Shown here: piece after piece, positions 38,071-52,633 of the stretch
How positions within the stretch are numbered: the stretch's first letter is position 1
Layout: the number at the start of each line of letters is the position of its first letter
NCBI RefSeq assembly: GCF_000972845.2
Contig: NC_040018.1
Coordinates: forward strand, 9,893,157 to 9,957,156
DNA: 64,000 nucleotides
Origin: Larimichthys crocea
Lineage: Eukaryota; Chordata; Actinopteri; Sciaenidae
Direction of reading: 5' to 3'
The notes under the pieces: model-generated
Told to the model about the DNA's origin: nothing
What the model saw: only the letters and a program-made list of their open reading frames with translations
Database searches by the model: none
Translations under genes and position numbers: made by a program

Positions 38071-41000
38071 AAATACATACACCTTGTTAAAAGGGTTTTA
38101 TCCATATCATCCACCCTAATGTTATGTCACTTATTTTCAAGTTGGCAGCCAGTTTGAATTCATGTAATTATAATTTCATTTAAAAATTATGATTCATATA
38201 TTTTTTTGTTTGTTAAATCACTGTAATATTTGTATATATATATTTTTTTTATTATTTGTCTGTAGCTTTATATGTTTTTTGTTGTTGTTGTTTTTGTTGG
38301 ATTTCATGCTCTACACTACTGATTTTACTAATTAAAAGAGGTCAATTAAAAGATTTCCTTATGCTAATAAAGAATAAAATCAACATAATACATAAAAGTT
38401 CATTGAAATGATTACATCCAGTATTTATGTTAATTTATGTTCATTCCTGTGTGACACTGAAATTAATCCAATTTAAAAAATCTCATTTCATTGTTAGTAT
38501 TGTCTTCTAAAAGGCATGTTGCAGTCACTTTGTAGTTCTATAAATTGCACCGGTGCTGTGCATTAAAGAAGAGCTGTGCTCTTCGTGAACTGAAGATAAT
38601 TTAAGTGGGAAAAAATGTGAGTACATCAGTTGCCATTACAATTTAATCTATGGCAAAAAAAAAAGACATTAAAGACCAGAACTGAACTTGCGTACCTGAC
38701 CAGGAAAGAACGGGTCAAGGAATTTTTCTAAATGATAGTCGATGACTGCCAGTCGTTGTCTTCTTACTTTCACTCTCTACTCTCTTTGGAATAAATGGTT
38801 CAGCCAAGTTCAGCCCACTGGACAGTAAAAGCTAAAAGGCTGGCTGAGCCTGGCTGGCTGTGAAAGGTTGACACCTCTATCTTTGAGATCTATTGACTCA
38901 GGTGGAGCTTAAGCCCCTCACACATCTGGGCCATGACTGTCCTTTCTTTATTTGGGCTGCGGCACATTTAAAGGGTCCTTTATTCAACTGACACGGCCTA
39001 GATTAGAGGGCAAAAAGGGAGCTCAATCACACTAGCAAATAGAATTAAAGGTTGTTGAATGATGAAGACTATGAATACCCTGTATTGTTGGGAGAAAACA
39101 GCTTTTGAGCACAATATGGTAAAATCAGCAGGTACTTACTATTCCAGATTGTGTGTTCTGTTTAAAGGATAGCTCTCGAAATCAGCATCATAAAGGATTT
39201 CTGCAATCAAAATGCATTCTGGATGTTCTGAGACACCTACAGTACTTCCTCTAAACACATGTAAGTGGTATTTAAAATGCACAGCAAAAGTAGGCTGCCA
39301 ACTATCAGATGATTCTCTGGGTACTTTACTTACTTACTCTAGTCAAAACATTAGTTCAGAAATGAAAAATACTGACTAGTAGAAAGTGACTTCCTCATTT
39401 AGAAATTACTGGAATTAACATAGTTGATCACAGCATGGCATCTTGAGGTAATGAATGACGAACCTCAAGAAATGTGTTTCGAAAAACGTTGCTCAAACTT
39501 TTGGGGGGTAGAATATAAACTTTCAATAAAAAAAAGTAGGAGCTTTGGCATTAATAGACCAGGATTGTGTGAGCAAGCTCTGAAAACTGAGATCAGTGAA
39601 GTGAAACTGTTGACTGAAAGCGTAAATTCGTAATAGTCAAACGCCAGGACATTAATCTGCAACAATTTTGTTAATTGATACTCATTTTTCAATCAAAACC
39701 GCAATTATCTGCTGGTCTCAGATTCTCATATGTGGATCTGAACATTTAACCCTAGGCTTTGAAATTATCATGGAGACTTTTTACTAGTTTCTGCCATTTC
39801 ATGACACAAATGAAAAAGATAATGAAAGGAATTAGTACTTTCATCTCTTGTATTCATCATTTTAATAATCACAGTAAAAAGGATTATAGAGAAAACCTTC
39901 AAACAGTTGCCTTGCATATCAAACCTGGGAAGATGTTTAACTGTAATGAATTGTTGTGATGAAATAACACGTGAAATAAAAGCTTCAGATCAGTTTTTAC
40001 AAGCCATTTTGCACAATCTTTTCTAAGGTAAGTAATAACTTGTCAACAGAAATCCACGAACTGGAAGTAAACCCAATTACTGTGTTAAATCACATCTGTC
40101 TGCATGTTGAAGTGGGAAAAATACATCAAGCCCGATTGATCTTACCGCTGCTCTGCCATCTGGATCTCCTCTCCATCACCCAAATCACCCACTTTCAACT
40201 ATTTCCACTGGGGCTCGAGACCCAAATTGAATATGTCCAAAGAAGATGACACAGATAATTCCCACAATCACTCAGACCATATGTTCCCACACTTGGAGGC
40301 AGCTATAAGATTTTCAAACTTTCAAATAACTTCCGGAGTTGGAAAACTGAGTGACAGTAATGGATAGATAAATATAGTGTATGATTTTCAGTGCAGTGTG
40401 AAGCAGCGAGGAAAAACTTGTCCTGAATAAAATCAGACATTTGTTCACGTTCATATTTTTGTGGTATTCATGCTGATCTGATGTCAGTGCTGCCATCCAT
40501 TTAGTCTAATGAACAGCCCGAGTGCCTGAGACATGGCAGCACTATAGGTATAAATAAGCACATGCTGCACGTAAAAGACAATTTGTTCACAATTATCAAT
40601 TCTGGCGTCCATCAGTGTAAACTGACAGCATGGTAGGTAGATACTAAGAAGATTGATTATGTTGAAGTGTTAATTACGTTCAGATAATGCTTAGTATGTC
40701 TATAATCAAAAAGGTATTCTTACTGTGTGCCTCCATAATGTTACATAAGACAGGTCTTTTGTTTGGGTTGAAATCCCAAGGAGCAAAAATAGTTGTTTTC
40801 CCCTCTGTTTTCCTCCAAACATATTTTTGCTGAATTTCCCAAAAGATGATAAGTACTGGAGGCATTCCATTTTACACAATGACAGAATAGCACCAGCCAG
40901 GTTCTGTACTAAAAAAACCAGTTGGGTTAAACGAGAAGCTTTTCTCGAGCTGTAAATATAAAAAAAGGCAATAGCTCTAACTGTAGACATGAACCTCAGA

Positions 41001-44000
41001 CCATGATTCAAAGATGTGTGAAAAGAAAAGACTATTGTGATTTGCAGAATAGCACGCTATTGCCATACACAATGAGCAGAAAACAGTATTTTTCCATCAC
41101 AATAAATAACTGTGGCCTGGAAGACATCAACATTGCAGGAAATTCAGCAGGTCTTCTGCTGCTTTCATGTCAGATGGGGTGGATGGTAGATCGGAAAGAT
41201 TCAAATGTTTCTGAATTTTAAACATTAACGTCATTGGACAATGCAATAATGAAAGCAGCATTGGTCATTTGAGTGTTACAAACACTGTGCAACAACAATG
41301 TAACACTACATCCATTAAATTTGGTCTGTTTTGCAGGCACTTTAGTTTTAGTAAGTTTTAGAAAGCTGCATTTCAGTCACATTTACAACTTCACTGTTGA
41401 TATGAATTGCTATTCAGTTGCTATTTCCAGGTTAGAAACTGATAATCATAGCTCAAATATGACATGAATGCAAAATTCACTTTCCAGTTTTGGGTCACTG
41501 CCAAGATTTTACTGTTGACACCGGAAACTAACAGTTTCTCATTGTGAACAAAAACACATATCTACCGTGAATACAGGATGTATGTTCAATATACAGTATT
41601 TAAGCCCATTTGAGCCATATGTCTCTGGTCTAAATCACATCCCAAGCAGTGAATATTAAGTCACGCACCAAATACAGTTTTCCTCCTATCTGACACCTCA
41701 ATTCTTCATCTTCACTAATTTAGCTCTTCTCATGCATTAACGCTTTAGTGAGCATTGCAGCTCCTTAACTATACACCTAGAATCTGAAACCAATATGCAC
41801 GCTACTGGGTTGAAGACTCTTGTAGTAAATGTCAAAGGTAAGCCATTGTACAAGTCGAGCCCTTCAGCAGAGCTTATGGCCACTAGCTCCAGTCATGCAT
41901 GCAGTCTATTAAAGCAGGTCTACAATATACTGTATAGCTTCATGGCTATGTCATGGGTAATGCCTGTGACCAATTTCCCAAACAGAATTTACACCGGGCT
42001 GAACCCTGTATATGGAAATAAGAACATAACAGCATATGAATGTCCAAATTTCCAAATCACCCCCATGGGAGGTGTTACACACAGACTCATAAGGTGTTTC
42101 TGAATTCCCAATTCCTTTTTTCCCCTCTTGAAAAAAGATCAAGATAAGGGGTTTTCACAAAACATATAGGAATATCAAAACCAGCTTGACTGAAGCATCC
42201 ATGCAAACTTCATTTAATAATACACTATATATAAATTGTGTATCAAATGAAATAATCCCATCGCTTGAAATGGCTGATCCTGCTGCCACTTCTACCGCCA
42301 TTCAATCAATGAATGAAAGGACTGGTGCCTACATTTCCTGTCTCAAGTGGAAAACTGAAAAAAATGAGTTTTCCTTTGTCTCCTATCAACAGACTTATCT
42401 GCATGGTCAAATATGAGTCACATGTAAAATATGTTCAATGTCAATCCTTCATTGCAGCTGATGGTAAAAAGGGAAAGACGGCAGAGTGAACTGATGAAAA
42501 AGAACTCAAACAACATGTCATCAAAATAACCAACACCTTTGACCATTTTGCAACTGTCGTCTGAAAACAAGTGCTGAAAAAAAAAAAAAAAGGAACACGC
42601 AATGTTTTTTTCAAGTTCGGTATGTGCTGGATGTACACAGGTGAGCACTACTTCTAGTAAATAGCCACAGCATCATGATTTCTCACGGTACATATGGTTC
42701 AGTTATCCCAACTGTATGAAAATTGGGCAAATGTCCAGTTATTGAAAACACCCACAAGGAGGAAACCAATGTTCACAATGAAGCTGTCATGCTAACTGTG
42801 CACATATGTTTCTAAATGATCAATCAAACTCTTGGTGTTGATTGATAATTGACAGCATCCCTAAAATAGGTTAAAAGATACAGCCTTTAAGGTGTTTGGT
42901 AAAACATTCTACACCACTGTATTTTGTCCATAGCACAGTTCATCACATTTTCTTAATATTAGAGGCTGGGAGGGGAGAGGGGGAGAGGTTAAAGCCTTGC
43001 ACTCCTGTACTGGATTCATCATGCTAACTGGTGCATGACTCAGTCCTAAACACAACAGCTGGTGGTCTGAAGAGCCTGAGGTAAAGCCCCAGGGTGTGAG
43101 ATGACCAGCCCACTCATTTACCGGCAGCTTACACAGGGGACAGGAAACAGCGGGGTTCTGGGAGCAGGAGATGAGGCTGGCTTCTTTTCAGATTCTGGCA
43201 CCCTTCAGGAGGCAAAGAACACGGATGTGCCAAGAAGCATCACAATGGCAGATGTTTCATTTGACACACGAAGAAATTCAAGGGTCCAAAAGATGTAAAC
43301 ACTGGGCATAAGCTCATCAGCCAATTGATCTCAACAAGCCTTTCAAAAATGCTTGTACCTCCTTTCTAACAGGCCTTGAATGAATGAAAGAAAATGAAAC
43401 CACAAAAGCTTCAGATATTCTTTTCTCAAGCCTCATCAACATTCTCACAACGACAAGACTTCAAACTGGTCTTCTTCTGACATTGAGGTCATATAAGCTT
43501 GGCACATTTGTCATGACGGCAGGGCTCCCTGGAGATGCATGATACTGCCCCATTCGAGTCAGTGGTGTGAGCCTAGCGAGCCTAGTGAGCCTAAATGTCT
43601 TTTCATACAAGACTGCTCTACACTCTCATCAACTGCAAGGAAAGGTGATTTAAATGATCTGTTGGTTCACCCCCGCTATACTTCTTTAGTTCCAGATGAA
43701 TTCTGATGTCATTCTGAACCACTTTGCAAGTCGTACTCCCAACATGCTTCATTACAAGCCAATTTTATCAAAAAAATACAATATGCAGAGCCATAATACA
43801 TGCAAGATAGATCCAGTTATACTGAGCTACAGTACTATAAGTCACTGTAACAAAAATGGCCACAGTTTTCAGGCAAACTGAATTTTTTTGCAGTAGCTAA
43901 AGAAACATTTTAATAACTTTTAATATCTTAACTGCAAAACATCCTTTGCCTTCTTCTCTCTCACATTGTGTTGTCGTAAGTTTTAATGTATATTGTTTGC

Positions 44001-44964
44001 AGCAATCCATCATGAAATCCATTAACATCAGTATAACTTTAGCTCTCACTCATGAATGAAAAAAGAATAAAGTACCTGAACCAGAGTAAAACAGGAAATG
44101 AGGAACATAGCCCAGACCCCTGACACATATGAGTGTCATTATATCACCCATGGCATTTCACGGCAAAGCCTATTATTTAATGTTGTAATTAAAGCCTGAA
44201 AGGGTGACCCAGGTTCAGGATCAGCTCACTACATTTTATATTAACATAAAAATAATAAAGATCTCCAATTAGTCTCTCCACCTCAAAGCCGCAAACAAGA
44301 TCACACTAAATTGGGTCATGAACTCATGTAATCAGTATAAATTTTCTAATTTATAAGTGGAACAACATGTTTCCCTTGCGTGTCTTATTGTGACTAACAA
44401 CTACAGCCCTTTGAAAACACTATTTCCAACTAATATGTATATTTTAATGTGTGTTGCAAGGTTGGCACTGTGGTTTCCTATTGTCTTGTTACTTGGTGAG
44501 TCATTATCATTAATTCACTTGAGAGGTACAGTCATGCAGCTGGAACTCTTTTGTTAAGCCCAGTCCTGTTGTCCTATTTGCAAACGTTCCCATGACTGAA
44601 TGCATGACTTACAGCTCATTTATTAGGAGTGAGAGAAGTAAGAGCATAACATAACTTTACACTGGCAGCTCAGTGACAGGACAAAGCAATTTTTTTCTTT
44701 ATCGCTGAATTTCCTGAACTGAACCTCCGCTATTGAGTGGCAAAAGATAGAAGCAGAAACGCAGCTACACAGCAGAACCAAAAATGTCTCAATCTAGTAA
44801 CCGAGTATGTTACATGCACTCCAACTGAGATCCTTTTTCCAGTTCTGAAAATAGTCTGATTAGGCCATATTCTGTAAATGACTTGTGTAAATAATTATCC
44901 TGTTTCCCATTAAGCTTTAGCCCATTTACAGCAAACACATTCAAATCTAGAGCCCCAACACGCA
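38071..44964. other. Intronic sequence, no gene recognised
   Basis: Mostly AT-rich. The block 42960-43300 is more GC-rich and non-repetitive, with a 65-codon ORF of no recognised family. A small 9-bp tandem repeat (GAGCCTAGC-type, about three units) lies at 43569-43593. An A15 run lies near 42578. Confidence 0.5.
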
Positions 44965-45060
44965 CAGTTAGGGATGTAACAATATCGAAAATTTAACATC
45001 TCGATTATAGTGACCAAATTATCACGGTTAACGATATAATCGCGATATTCTTAATTGCTG
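44965..45060 (+). mobile_element. Fragment of a DNA transposon with a GGGATGTAACAAT end
   Basis: GTTAGGGATGTAACAATATC followed by ATCACGGTTAACGATATAAT and CGCGATATTC resembles one end of a common fish DNA element that carries repeated CGATAT phrases. The matching inverted end is not visible downstream. It could continue to about 45250. Confidence 0.5.
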
Positions 45061-48000
45061 TCCAATTGTCCAGAAAATACATACATTGAAATAATTTCAT
45101 GAAATCTTGTGATTTTCTTATCATACTAAAACATTAGAAGCCAAAATCATATTAAAGTGAAACTTTAACACTAAATGGGGCAAGCAGTTGGCACAAGTTT
45201 GTATATTTTGTTCATACACAAGTGCCTATGTGAAGGAGAGGAGTGCCTGTATGAGAAAATGAGTGTATGTTCTTATGTTCTTATGGCCACTCGGCCGTAA
45301 GTTGATTTCACTTAGGTGGGGTGCTGCCCAGATTGGAGGGAATGTGACATTGCTTTTACACTTTGGGTTGTTGAGTACAAGGCAATGTCACAGATTTGTA
45401 TTTGGTCTAGAGGACAGAGTTAATTGATTTTCTTGAGGGGAAAAAAGCTATTATTGCAAAAAAACAAAAAAACAACAACTATAGACTGTGGCCAGAATCA
45501 ATTAAGAGTATAATTAACTGACCAATTTAAGGAAGTTTGAGTCTATAGATCTAGTGATATATATATATATGTTTTTTAACAACAAATCCCATGACTCCAG
45601 CCAACAATGAAGTGATGCCACTAATATGTATATTCTGTGCAGCCAAAGATAGAACTCATCCCTCTGTGCCAAAGAGCTGATTATCCAAAAACTTTAAGTC
45701 AACATTGAGTCAACTTTACATACAGTCCTGGAGATGTAAATACTCAATAAGGCAAAACATCCAAAAATAACCCCCAACAAATTCAATATGTACTTCTGTT
45801 TGAATACAATTTGCTAAATACTACAGTGACCAGCTGTTTTAGAATATGCTGTATATCCATGGGCTGTTTTTAATGATTTATGTGTTCAGTAGGAATGAAT
45901 GGGCCTGTGGCTGAGAGTTACAGACATGCTGGGGATTTAATAAAGTATTAAGAAACTGCGGATTTGGCCTTTGCATGGGATTTGTTGACAATAACAAAAC
46001 TACAGACTATCACCAGCCTTCTTCTTTACTTCTCTTTAAAGAAACCCGAACATGACCTCACATAAAAGTTCACCTTGTTCTTCAGTCCTTCCTCTTTTTT
46101 TTTAAAATCCAACTGGTAAAAGAGACTTAAAAGTGTTACAGTGTTCAAATATTCAATTTTCTGCTTCAGCAATTCAGCAAAGGTATTACTATATTTAGAG
46201 CCATGAATGATGTTCACAGGCCTTAAAGTTTTGCCATTGATGTACTGCTGCGACTTTTGTTTGCACCAGAAAAAAATGTATGCGTGTCAGAGCGTCTGCG
46301 CGTTGATTTTCATACATCAAAAACGCCCCACAGTTTCACTTCAGTGAAACCACCACGGAGGACTTTCAGGGATAGACTGCCATTGTCAAATCTGTAACAC
46401 CAATGCCACCCCATAGCTGTCTGCATTTGTTGACAGCTTCTGATGTTTCCATGACAATTTTGGCACGCTATGTTTATCTGCGCTTAATGCATGTTTACTT
46501 CCAAGTCCCTGAGGGACGGCTTATTTAGCAAATCACCTCAGCCATGTGTACTTGTCTGTGTCTGAAAAACAAAAATAAAAAGTCCCCCGGTGTGAAATGT
46601 ATTTGCATCCTTGACACCTCGATATGGCATGGGTTTTCCCAAAGCACTGTGTGGCTTGCATCTCTCTGAGCCTTATCATTGGTGTCAAGCTTGGGACTTC
46701 TATTCACAGACTACTCTCCAGAGGCAAAAAAGCTCTGTGGGCAAAAAGAAAGACCATAGCAATAAACACAACAGAATGCTTGGTTCTCCAACATACATAA
46801 TGAATAATGGGAGAAAAACCACAAACACTCTCTTGGCTAGAGGGTGAAAGTAGAAGTGATTAGTGTTGTCTGTGTAGTAAACAGTATGATTTACAGTATA
46901 TGGCTTTGGGTCAATCCTGAGGGTTTCCCCTGCATAAACATTAGCAGGAAGGCTACCCTGTAATCGTTCATAACAACCCGCTATTCCCACATGTCAACAA
47001 TGATGTGACAATGTGACCCCCACCATTCACCACGGCATTCCTGCACCACCCTCACCACCCACTGACAGAGAAATCCTAAGGGAATCACTTTCCCTGGTGG
47101 AGGAATATCACACATGGCTTTTCCTTCTGTTACCTCCTGGGCAGTTTTTTTGTCCTTCTTTCATGTATTAACAAGAAAAGCAAAGTTGGATGCATCCCCA
47201 CTTTTTGTAGAAAAAAGCATAAAAGGCTGCATGAGATCACTAATCCTCCAAATTCAGATGGATAACATCCTGCCTGACTCCCTCCCTGTATCCCAGAGCT
47301 CCTATCATCTCACATAGTTACCAGTCAAGTCATGATTTCAACACATGGTCAGTCAACAATGCTCTCCATGCCTATATGCTCTCCTTCACTGAGTAAATGT
47401 GTGTATTTTCTCGCTTATTTTCTCCCTAATCCCTAAACATACAATCACATCCACCCTTCAACTTTTTGTTCCTCTCAAAGCTTGAGAGGGTAGAGATCCT
47501 TAATCCCACCCTCTATTACTGATTTAGTCCAGCAGTTGATTGAAAGCTGGACAAAAATAAATAAATTCTACAGCAGTCTCCTACGCCTGCTGGAGGCTTT
47601 TCACACTGCTCAGAAAACACCATACATGGTGGTAGGGAAGGCTTCCAGGAAGCTTGCAGACCATATGCATTTCAGGCATGAATGCTTGCAGAGGGTCGAC
47701 ACATTCTTCAGGTCTGGACGACTGTCAGATTTCCACATTCACCAGATCGGACAAAAGGTTGAAAGGTACAGCTGGACGATTCACAATCAAACTCATCAGA
47801 GTGTGTCATGAACACAATCTGTCTCGCCCGGTGAAAAACAAAACTCTTTTGTCATTTTCTCCCACAATAGAGATGCAAAGCAAAAGAAAGACGGGATAAA
47901 GTGAAGCTAAACTGCTACACACACAAACACACACAGTCTAATCTCCCTCACATCTCATTAACTGTTCTCTCTGAAGATGTATACAGGCTGGCAAGAGACT

Positions 48001-49059
48001 TATTTCCAATTTGGCAGAGCCAAGAGCATCTTAATGGGCTTTGGAATGAAAAAAAAAAAAATGGCCCGCAGAATTTTTATATGGATATTTTTTAGGCTTT
48101 TAGAGTGGTATTCCCACACCTTCACTGAAGGTCTCATGTTATTCCATTATTTAGTGATTAGACATCTGGCTGCAAACATGTTGAAAATCACCCCATTTCC
48201 TACATGTAGCCCACGATAAATTTAAAACAAATCTTTGTAACAAACAGACTGGTGATTGCATAATTTTTGTATCGATGTGCAGAAATGTGTCATCGCATTT
48301 CCTGCTGTATTGTGTAATTTGAAATTCCTGACAGAGATGATGAGACAGACAGTTTGGGCAGTATAATGTTAAATAGCTTCAAATCTGAAGTGCTGATTCT
48401 TGCATTGGAATCTTAGGGGAACACAACAATAATACACTGTACTTACACCTTTAATTGTGAATAAATTGTATCATCTTCTTGAATCATTTGCAATTTAAAC
48501 CAATTAAATCCAAGGTCCTAAAAGAAGTCTATCATGGAATAACGTGGGCTTAAACCAGCTTTAAAAACATATATGAGTGCAAGACTGTGCTGTTTTTAAA
48601 TTAATTCAGCTGTGCACGGAGGTCCTAATATTCATTTAAGAACAAACAGCAAAGATCTCTAATATCTGGGTTGTGTTTAAGGGAACTGGGGAACGGCATG
48701 TATCTCACCACCTGCAAACAGCAAAGTACAGATCACAGTGATAAACAGAGAGAATTGCAGCACCAGGAATCCACATGAGGAAAAAATGTGCTTGGTTGTG
48801 TAAGAGCTAATAACTGTTCTTTTAAGAGGAATGAAATAATGCTCTTTAAAGTTGCTACAGATGAACCCCAAAGGTAATTGTTATTCTTGAGTAAGGAAAT
48901 ATAAGACTCGAGCACGGCGTACGTCGGAACAGCAGCACATCAAGCGATTTTGTTTCAAAGCTGTAGCAAAGAGCAGAGTCCACCCATGAGAATCATAACC
49001 GCTCTGTGTGAGTAGATGTTGATATTAACAGCAAAGCGTCAGAGTAAGAGCTCCCTGGC
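45061..49059. other. Intronic sequence, no gene recognised
   Basis: AT-rich, with a short perfect palindrome at 46333-46350 (GTTTCACT-TC-AGTGAAAC) and an A13 run near 48050. The ORFs at 47536-47899 show no domain. Confidence 0.5.
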
Positions 49060-49320
49060 AGGGCCCGACTGAAGCCGTTGTCTTTATGAACAAAGGGCTG
49101 ACAATCAAGCAGCATTGTGCGCGTGTGAGACTATAACTAATGTCTGACGCGTGCACACAGGAGTGATCCTCACAGGCGGGCTGCATTGTTTAGCTCACTG
49201 CTGTGTGACACACCAGGCAGGCAATATGTACGTTGACGGCAGGGATACGAGAGCGAGCGGACGAATCACAAGCTAAAACCTTGTGGAGGTTAATGAAGCT
49301 GTCTACCAGCCAGTTTTAGA
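49060..49320. promoter_or_regulatory. Candidate intronic enhancer with clustered SOX-like sites
   Basis: Non-repetitive, CpG-containing sequence in intron 1, about 4 kb downstream of exon 1. SOX-type motifs cluster here: GAACAAAG (49088-49095), ACAAT (49101-49105), CATTGT (49113-49118) and CATTGTT (49183-49189). Such motifs are short and occur by chance; their density and the sequence texture are the only evidence. Confidence 0.3.
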
Positions 49321-50399
49321 CATTTTTCAGATTCACATACAGTACAGCACCAGCACTCTACCCTACACACCTCCTCTGTGCAAAGTATACCGGCACTCTT
49401 TCGAGAGACCTCTTACCGTGTGAGAACTTGTGTAATCTCAGATAAAGTTTTTTTTTGTTTTTTTTCCGACTGCCCTCTGCCTCCCACTTCTCACATACTG
49501 TAAGTCAGTCGAGGCGTTCAAGAGTCCTTAGGCAAAAAGAGAAAGTAGAACTTTTAAATCAATGAAGTGGGTCATATGGTTGACCTCTATCCAAGTCAGC
49601 TGCTGTCAATTACATGTCTGTGTAAGTTCCAAACAGTTATTTCATCCCCAGAATAAAACTATGGATGATGATAATTTGCCAAGCACAGCAGTGAGCATGG
49701 CTGAGGGTGTATTACATCTCTTCATGGCGAAACCGCACACATAAATCTGGCTGTCTCGGAGGCAGCAGGAGACTGTATGCCAAATGTTTCTGCTTTCTAC
49801 TGACGTTACATTTGTAATTGTGAGGGATTATTATTAACTCGGCCACTCTGTCACTGAATAAAACAAACATACTGGGTAGTTATACATGGAAAACAAGCAA
49901 GCACAGAAAAATATCATCCCATAACAACTTTATAGATTTAGATGAAAAAAGTAGAAGAAGCCTCACAGATATGACCCGAAACTCCTGGTGCAATACTTGA
50001 AACATCACTTTGGGGTTTCTGCTCTGATGGCTTACCCCAGGTTCTTTATGTTCTGAATACGTTTTATGACTGTGGAGCCCATGAGACCCATTCAAACTCT
50101 GCTGTAATATTTCAATAATGGATGGCCTCCAGAATTTAGATAGTAGCTGAGTAAATGTGCTTATTCAGGGTCTGAGAAAAAATGCAAAGCCACACTTTGA
50201 TTCAGAATTCCATGAACAATCGCACATAAATAAAAAGCTGGATTTTATAGAAATAATCCTTATAGAAATAATTAGATTTACTCAAAGTGTTTGCGATTTG
50301 TGTTTGATTAACATTAAAGTGTGTATTAAATAATTAGTCCATTGTATTGCCGCATGCGTGCATTAAAAAAAAAAAAGCTGCCATCTGTACAAACATATC

Positions 50400-50800
50400 T
50401 GTGTTTGCACCTCTTAAATAATGTAGCTGGGCCCGTCAGAGGCAGAGAGCTGTCAAAATAATTAGCTTATGCAAATGGGAGCTTACAACCTGAGGTAGCC
50501 ACCTCTGCAGAAATATTAAACCTGTGTGTTTTGTATCTAGAGGCAAAGCAGTAGCATGACATAGCAAATGATGGAGGGATGAGCGCTACCGCTGCTCGTG
50601 CATCTTACGACACATTTGTATTAGCATAGCTAATTAGGCATAATTGAGTACTTTCTACCATCCTATCTCCTGAGGCCTATATCTAACTTCTGTTGTATTT
50701 ATGCAAAGGTTATTTGGAGACAACAAAACCCAATTACACATAGTGTACAGGCTGTACATGACTTGTAATTAGGACTTGATTACGACATTTTGATCTATAA
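50400..50800. promoter_or_regulatory. Candidate conserved non-coding element with POU and homeodomain sites
   Basis: A complex, repeat-free stretch in intron 1. It contains a perfect POU octamer ATGCAAAT (50469-50476), TAATTA cores at 50631-50636 and 50766-50771, and a CTAATTAGGCATAATTG block. It looks like developmental enhancers that are conserved among vertebrates, but conservation was not tested. Confidence 0.35.
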
Positions 50801-51766
50801 TGTGGCCAACAGACCTCTGTCTTTGCCTTCACATTGTTGAAGTTTCACGGAAATGAGGGATGTTACATGAGATGGAAGAACAGATGATGAAAAGTCTTAG
50901 GAATGATCTGTCTGAAGTATGTCTAAGTGCTTCAAAATCAACGTTAAAAAATGTTATCTGACACAATCTGAATTCTTGCTGTGGTTAATGCAACCCGTCC
51001 AGTACTCCGGAGGAGATGGAGGCCAACAAAAACTCTGTGGTCAAATATTGGACGGATAGATGATTTTCACTCCTCTAAAGACTGTTAAATGAAATAAAAA
51101 CAGCTGCACGAGCGAAGTCCAAGATTCTGTCCTCGGAATACAATACAATAATCAAATAAGATGGCATAAATAATTCAAAACAGATCATCAAAAATGTAAA
51201 ATCGTAAAATGAATGTTGGTATTTTATCACCAGATATGCATTCCTGCAATAACTGAAACATATTTATGAAGAGTTCAAACCCTTCCTCTCCACCGTACAA
51301 AGCTGCATTCAATCACTTTAAAAGAGAAAGGGAGGCAGCATCAGAAGACACTATGTCTGTCTGGCTTCCTGTTCCCTATCATATCAGAAACAACTAATAA
51401 AACCAAAAAAAATAATGGGACGGCAGCGGTGTATTACCGCTTTTAAAAAAGGTATCATACAATTAGAGTTACAACCACAGTTAATTATTCTAATCACAAT
51501 GCCTGCTCTTTTTATTTGAGCACTTTGCTGAAAATGTCTCTTTTTGATGAACAGAATGTGTTTCTACTGGAGCAGCGAGTGTGGAAAACAAAGTTATTTT
51601 ACTACTACACTCCTGAGGCAGACTTTTTTCAAGTGACTGTATTTTCTTAACACATAAATTGTCCCATTTCTGTCTGCATCATAGCAAGTCATGCTTTCAA
51701 AATTCGCCAGACTGAATCATAATTAGATGAAATCGGTTAAGATGCTGTCATGTAATGCAAGGATCC

Positions 51767-51786
51767 CACACACACACACACACACA
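51767..51786. repeat. (CA)n microsatellite
   Basis: Twenty bases of CA repeat. Confidence 0.9.
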
Positions 51787-52608
51787 AACCGACTTACACA
51801 CATTCAATCAGCAAGAAAACTATCAAATTCCCATCCAGCCAAAACCATGTTAAAAGCAAATAAGGCAGCTCTATGATCATTACAGCCTGACACTGCCAAT
51901 TACCAATATAGTATCTCTATTTTGTCTGTAAGAGGCAATAGAGGGATTAACTTCAGGCCTCTCTGCTTCCCCTCTTCCCTCTCATGAAGCAGACTATGTT
52001 TATGGACTAATCTCCTTTCCTGCTTTGACCATAAATGTGATTACCACAACACAAGAGATAATAAAACCCCATATCTCCGCTGTACCAAAGAGCATGAATT
52101 AAAAACCTAAGCTGTAGCCTTGAGGAATATCGAAAAGCCACTGCAAAAAAAGGAGTATTACGTACTGAGTGCATACAGCCCCCTACTGGTAAACACCATT
52201 CACTATTTAGTCAAGTACAACACAAACAGGCTCCATGATCTTCTGTTGAATGTGAGCAACAGGTATGCAGCCACTTTCAAAACATATCTCTCATGGTTGC
52301 CCACTGTGGCAAAGTGAGGCGTTCACTGTCTCAGTTTAACCATTCAATGATCAGCATTTGGGGTGAGCGCATGCACATCACACACCGAGGTCTCACATGT
52401 GACGGCTGGGCTGACAGCCGTGGTGTTAGACGGGGTTATCTGTCAGTTTGGGTGAAGTCGTCTCTTTGGTGGAAGTAACGCTGCTCTTTAATGGTGGAGG
52501 CTAAAAGAAGTGAAAGGTAACAGGTGGGTGTTTACCAGTTTTATTGTGATTACTGGTGTCAGATTTGAACTCTAAAGCACCTGAAACACACTTTAACCGG
52601 ACATAGAT

Positions 52609-52633
52609 GTGTGTGTGTGTGTGTGTGTGTGTG
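52609..52633. repeat. (GT)n microsatellite
   Basis: Twenty-five bases of alternating GT, followed by a T-run. Confidence 0.92.
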
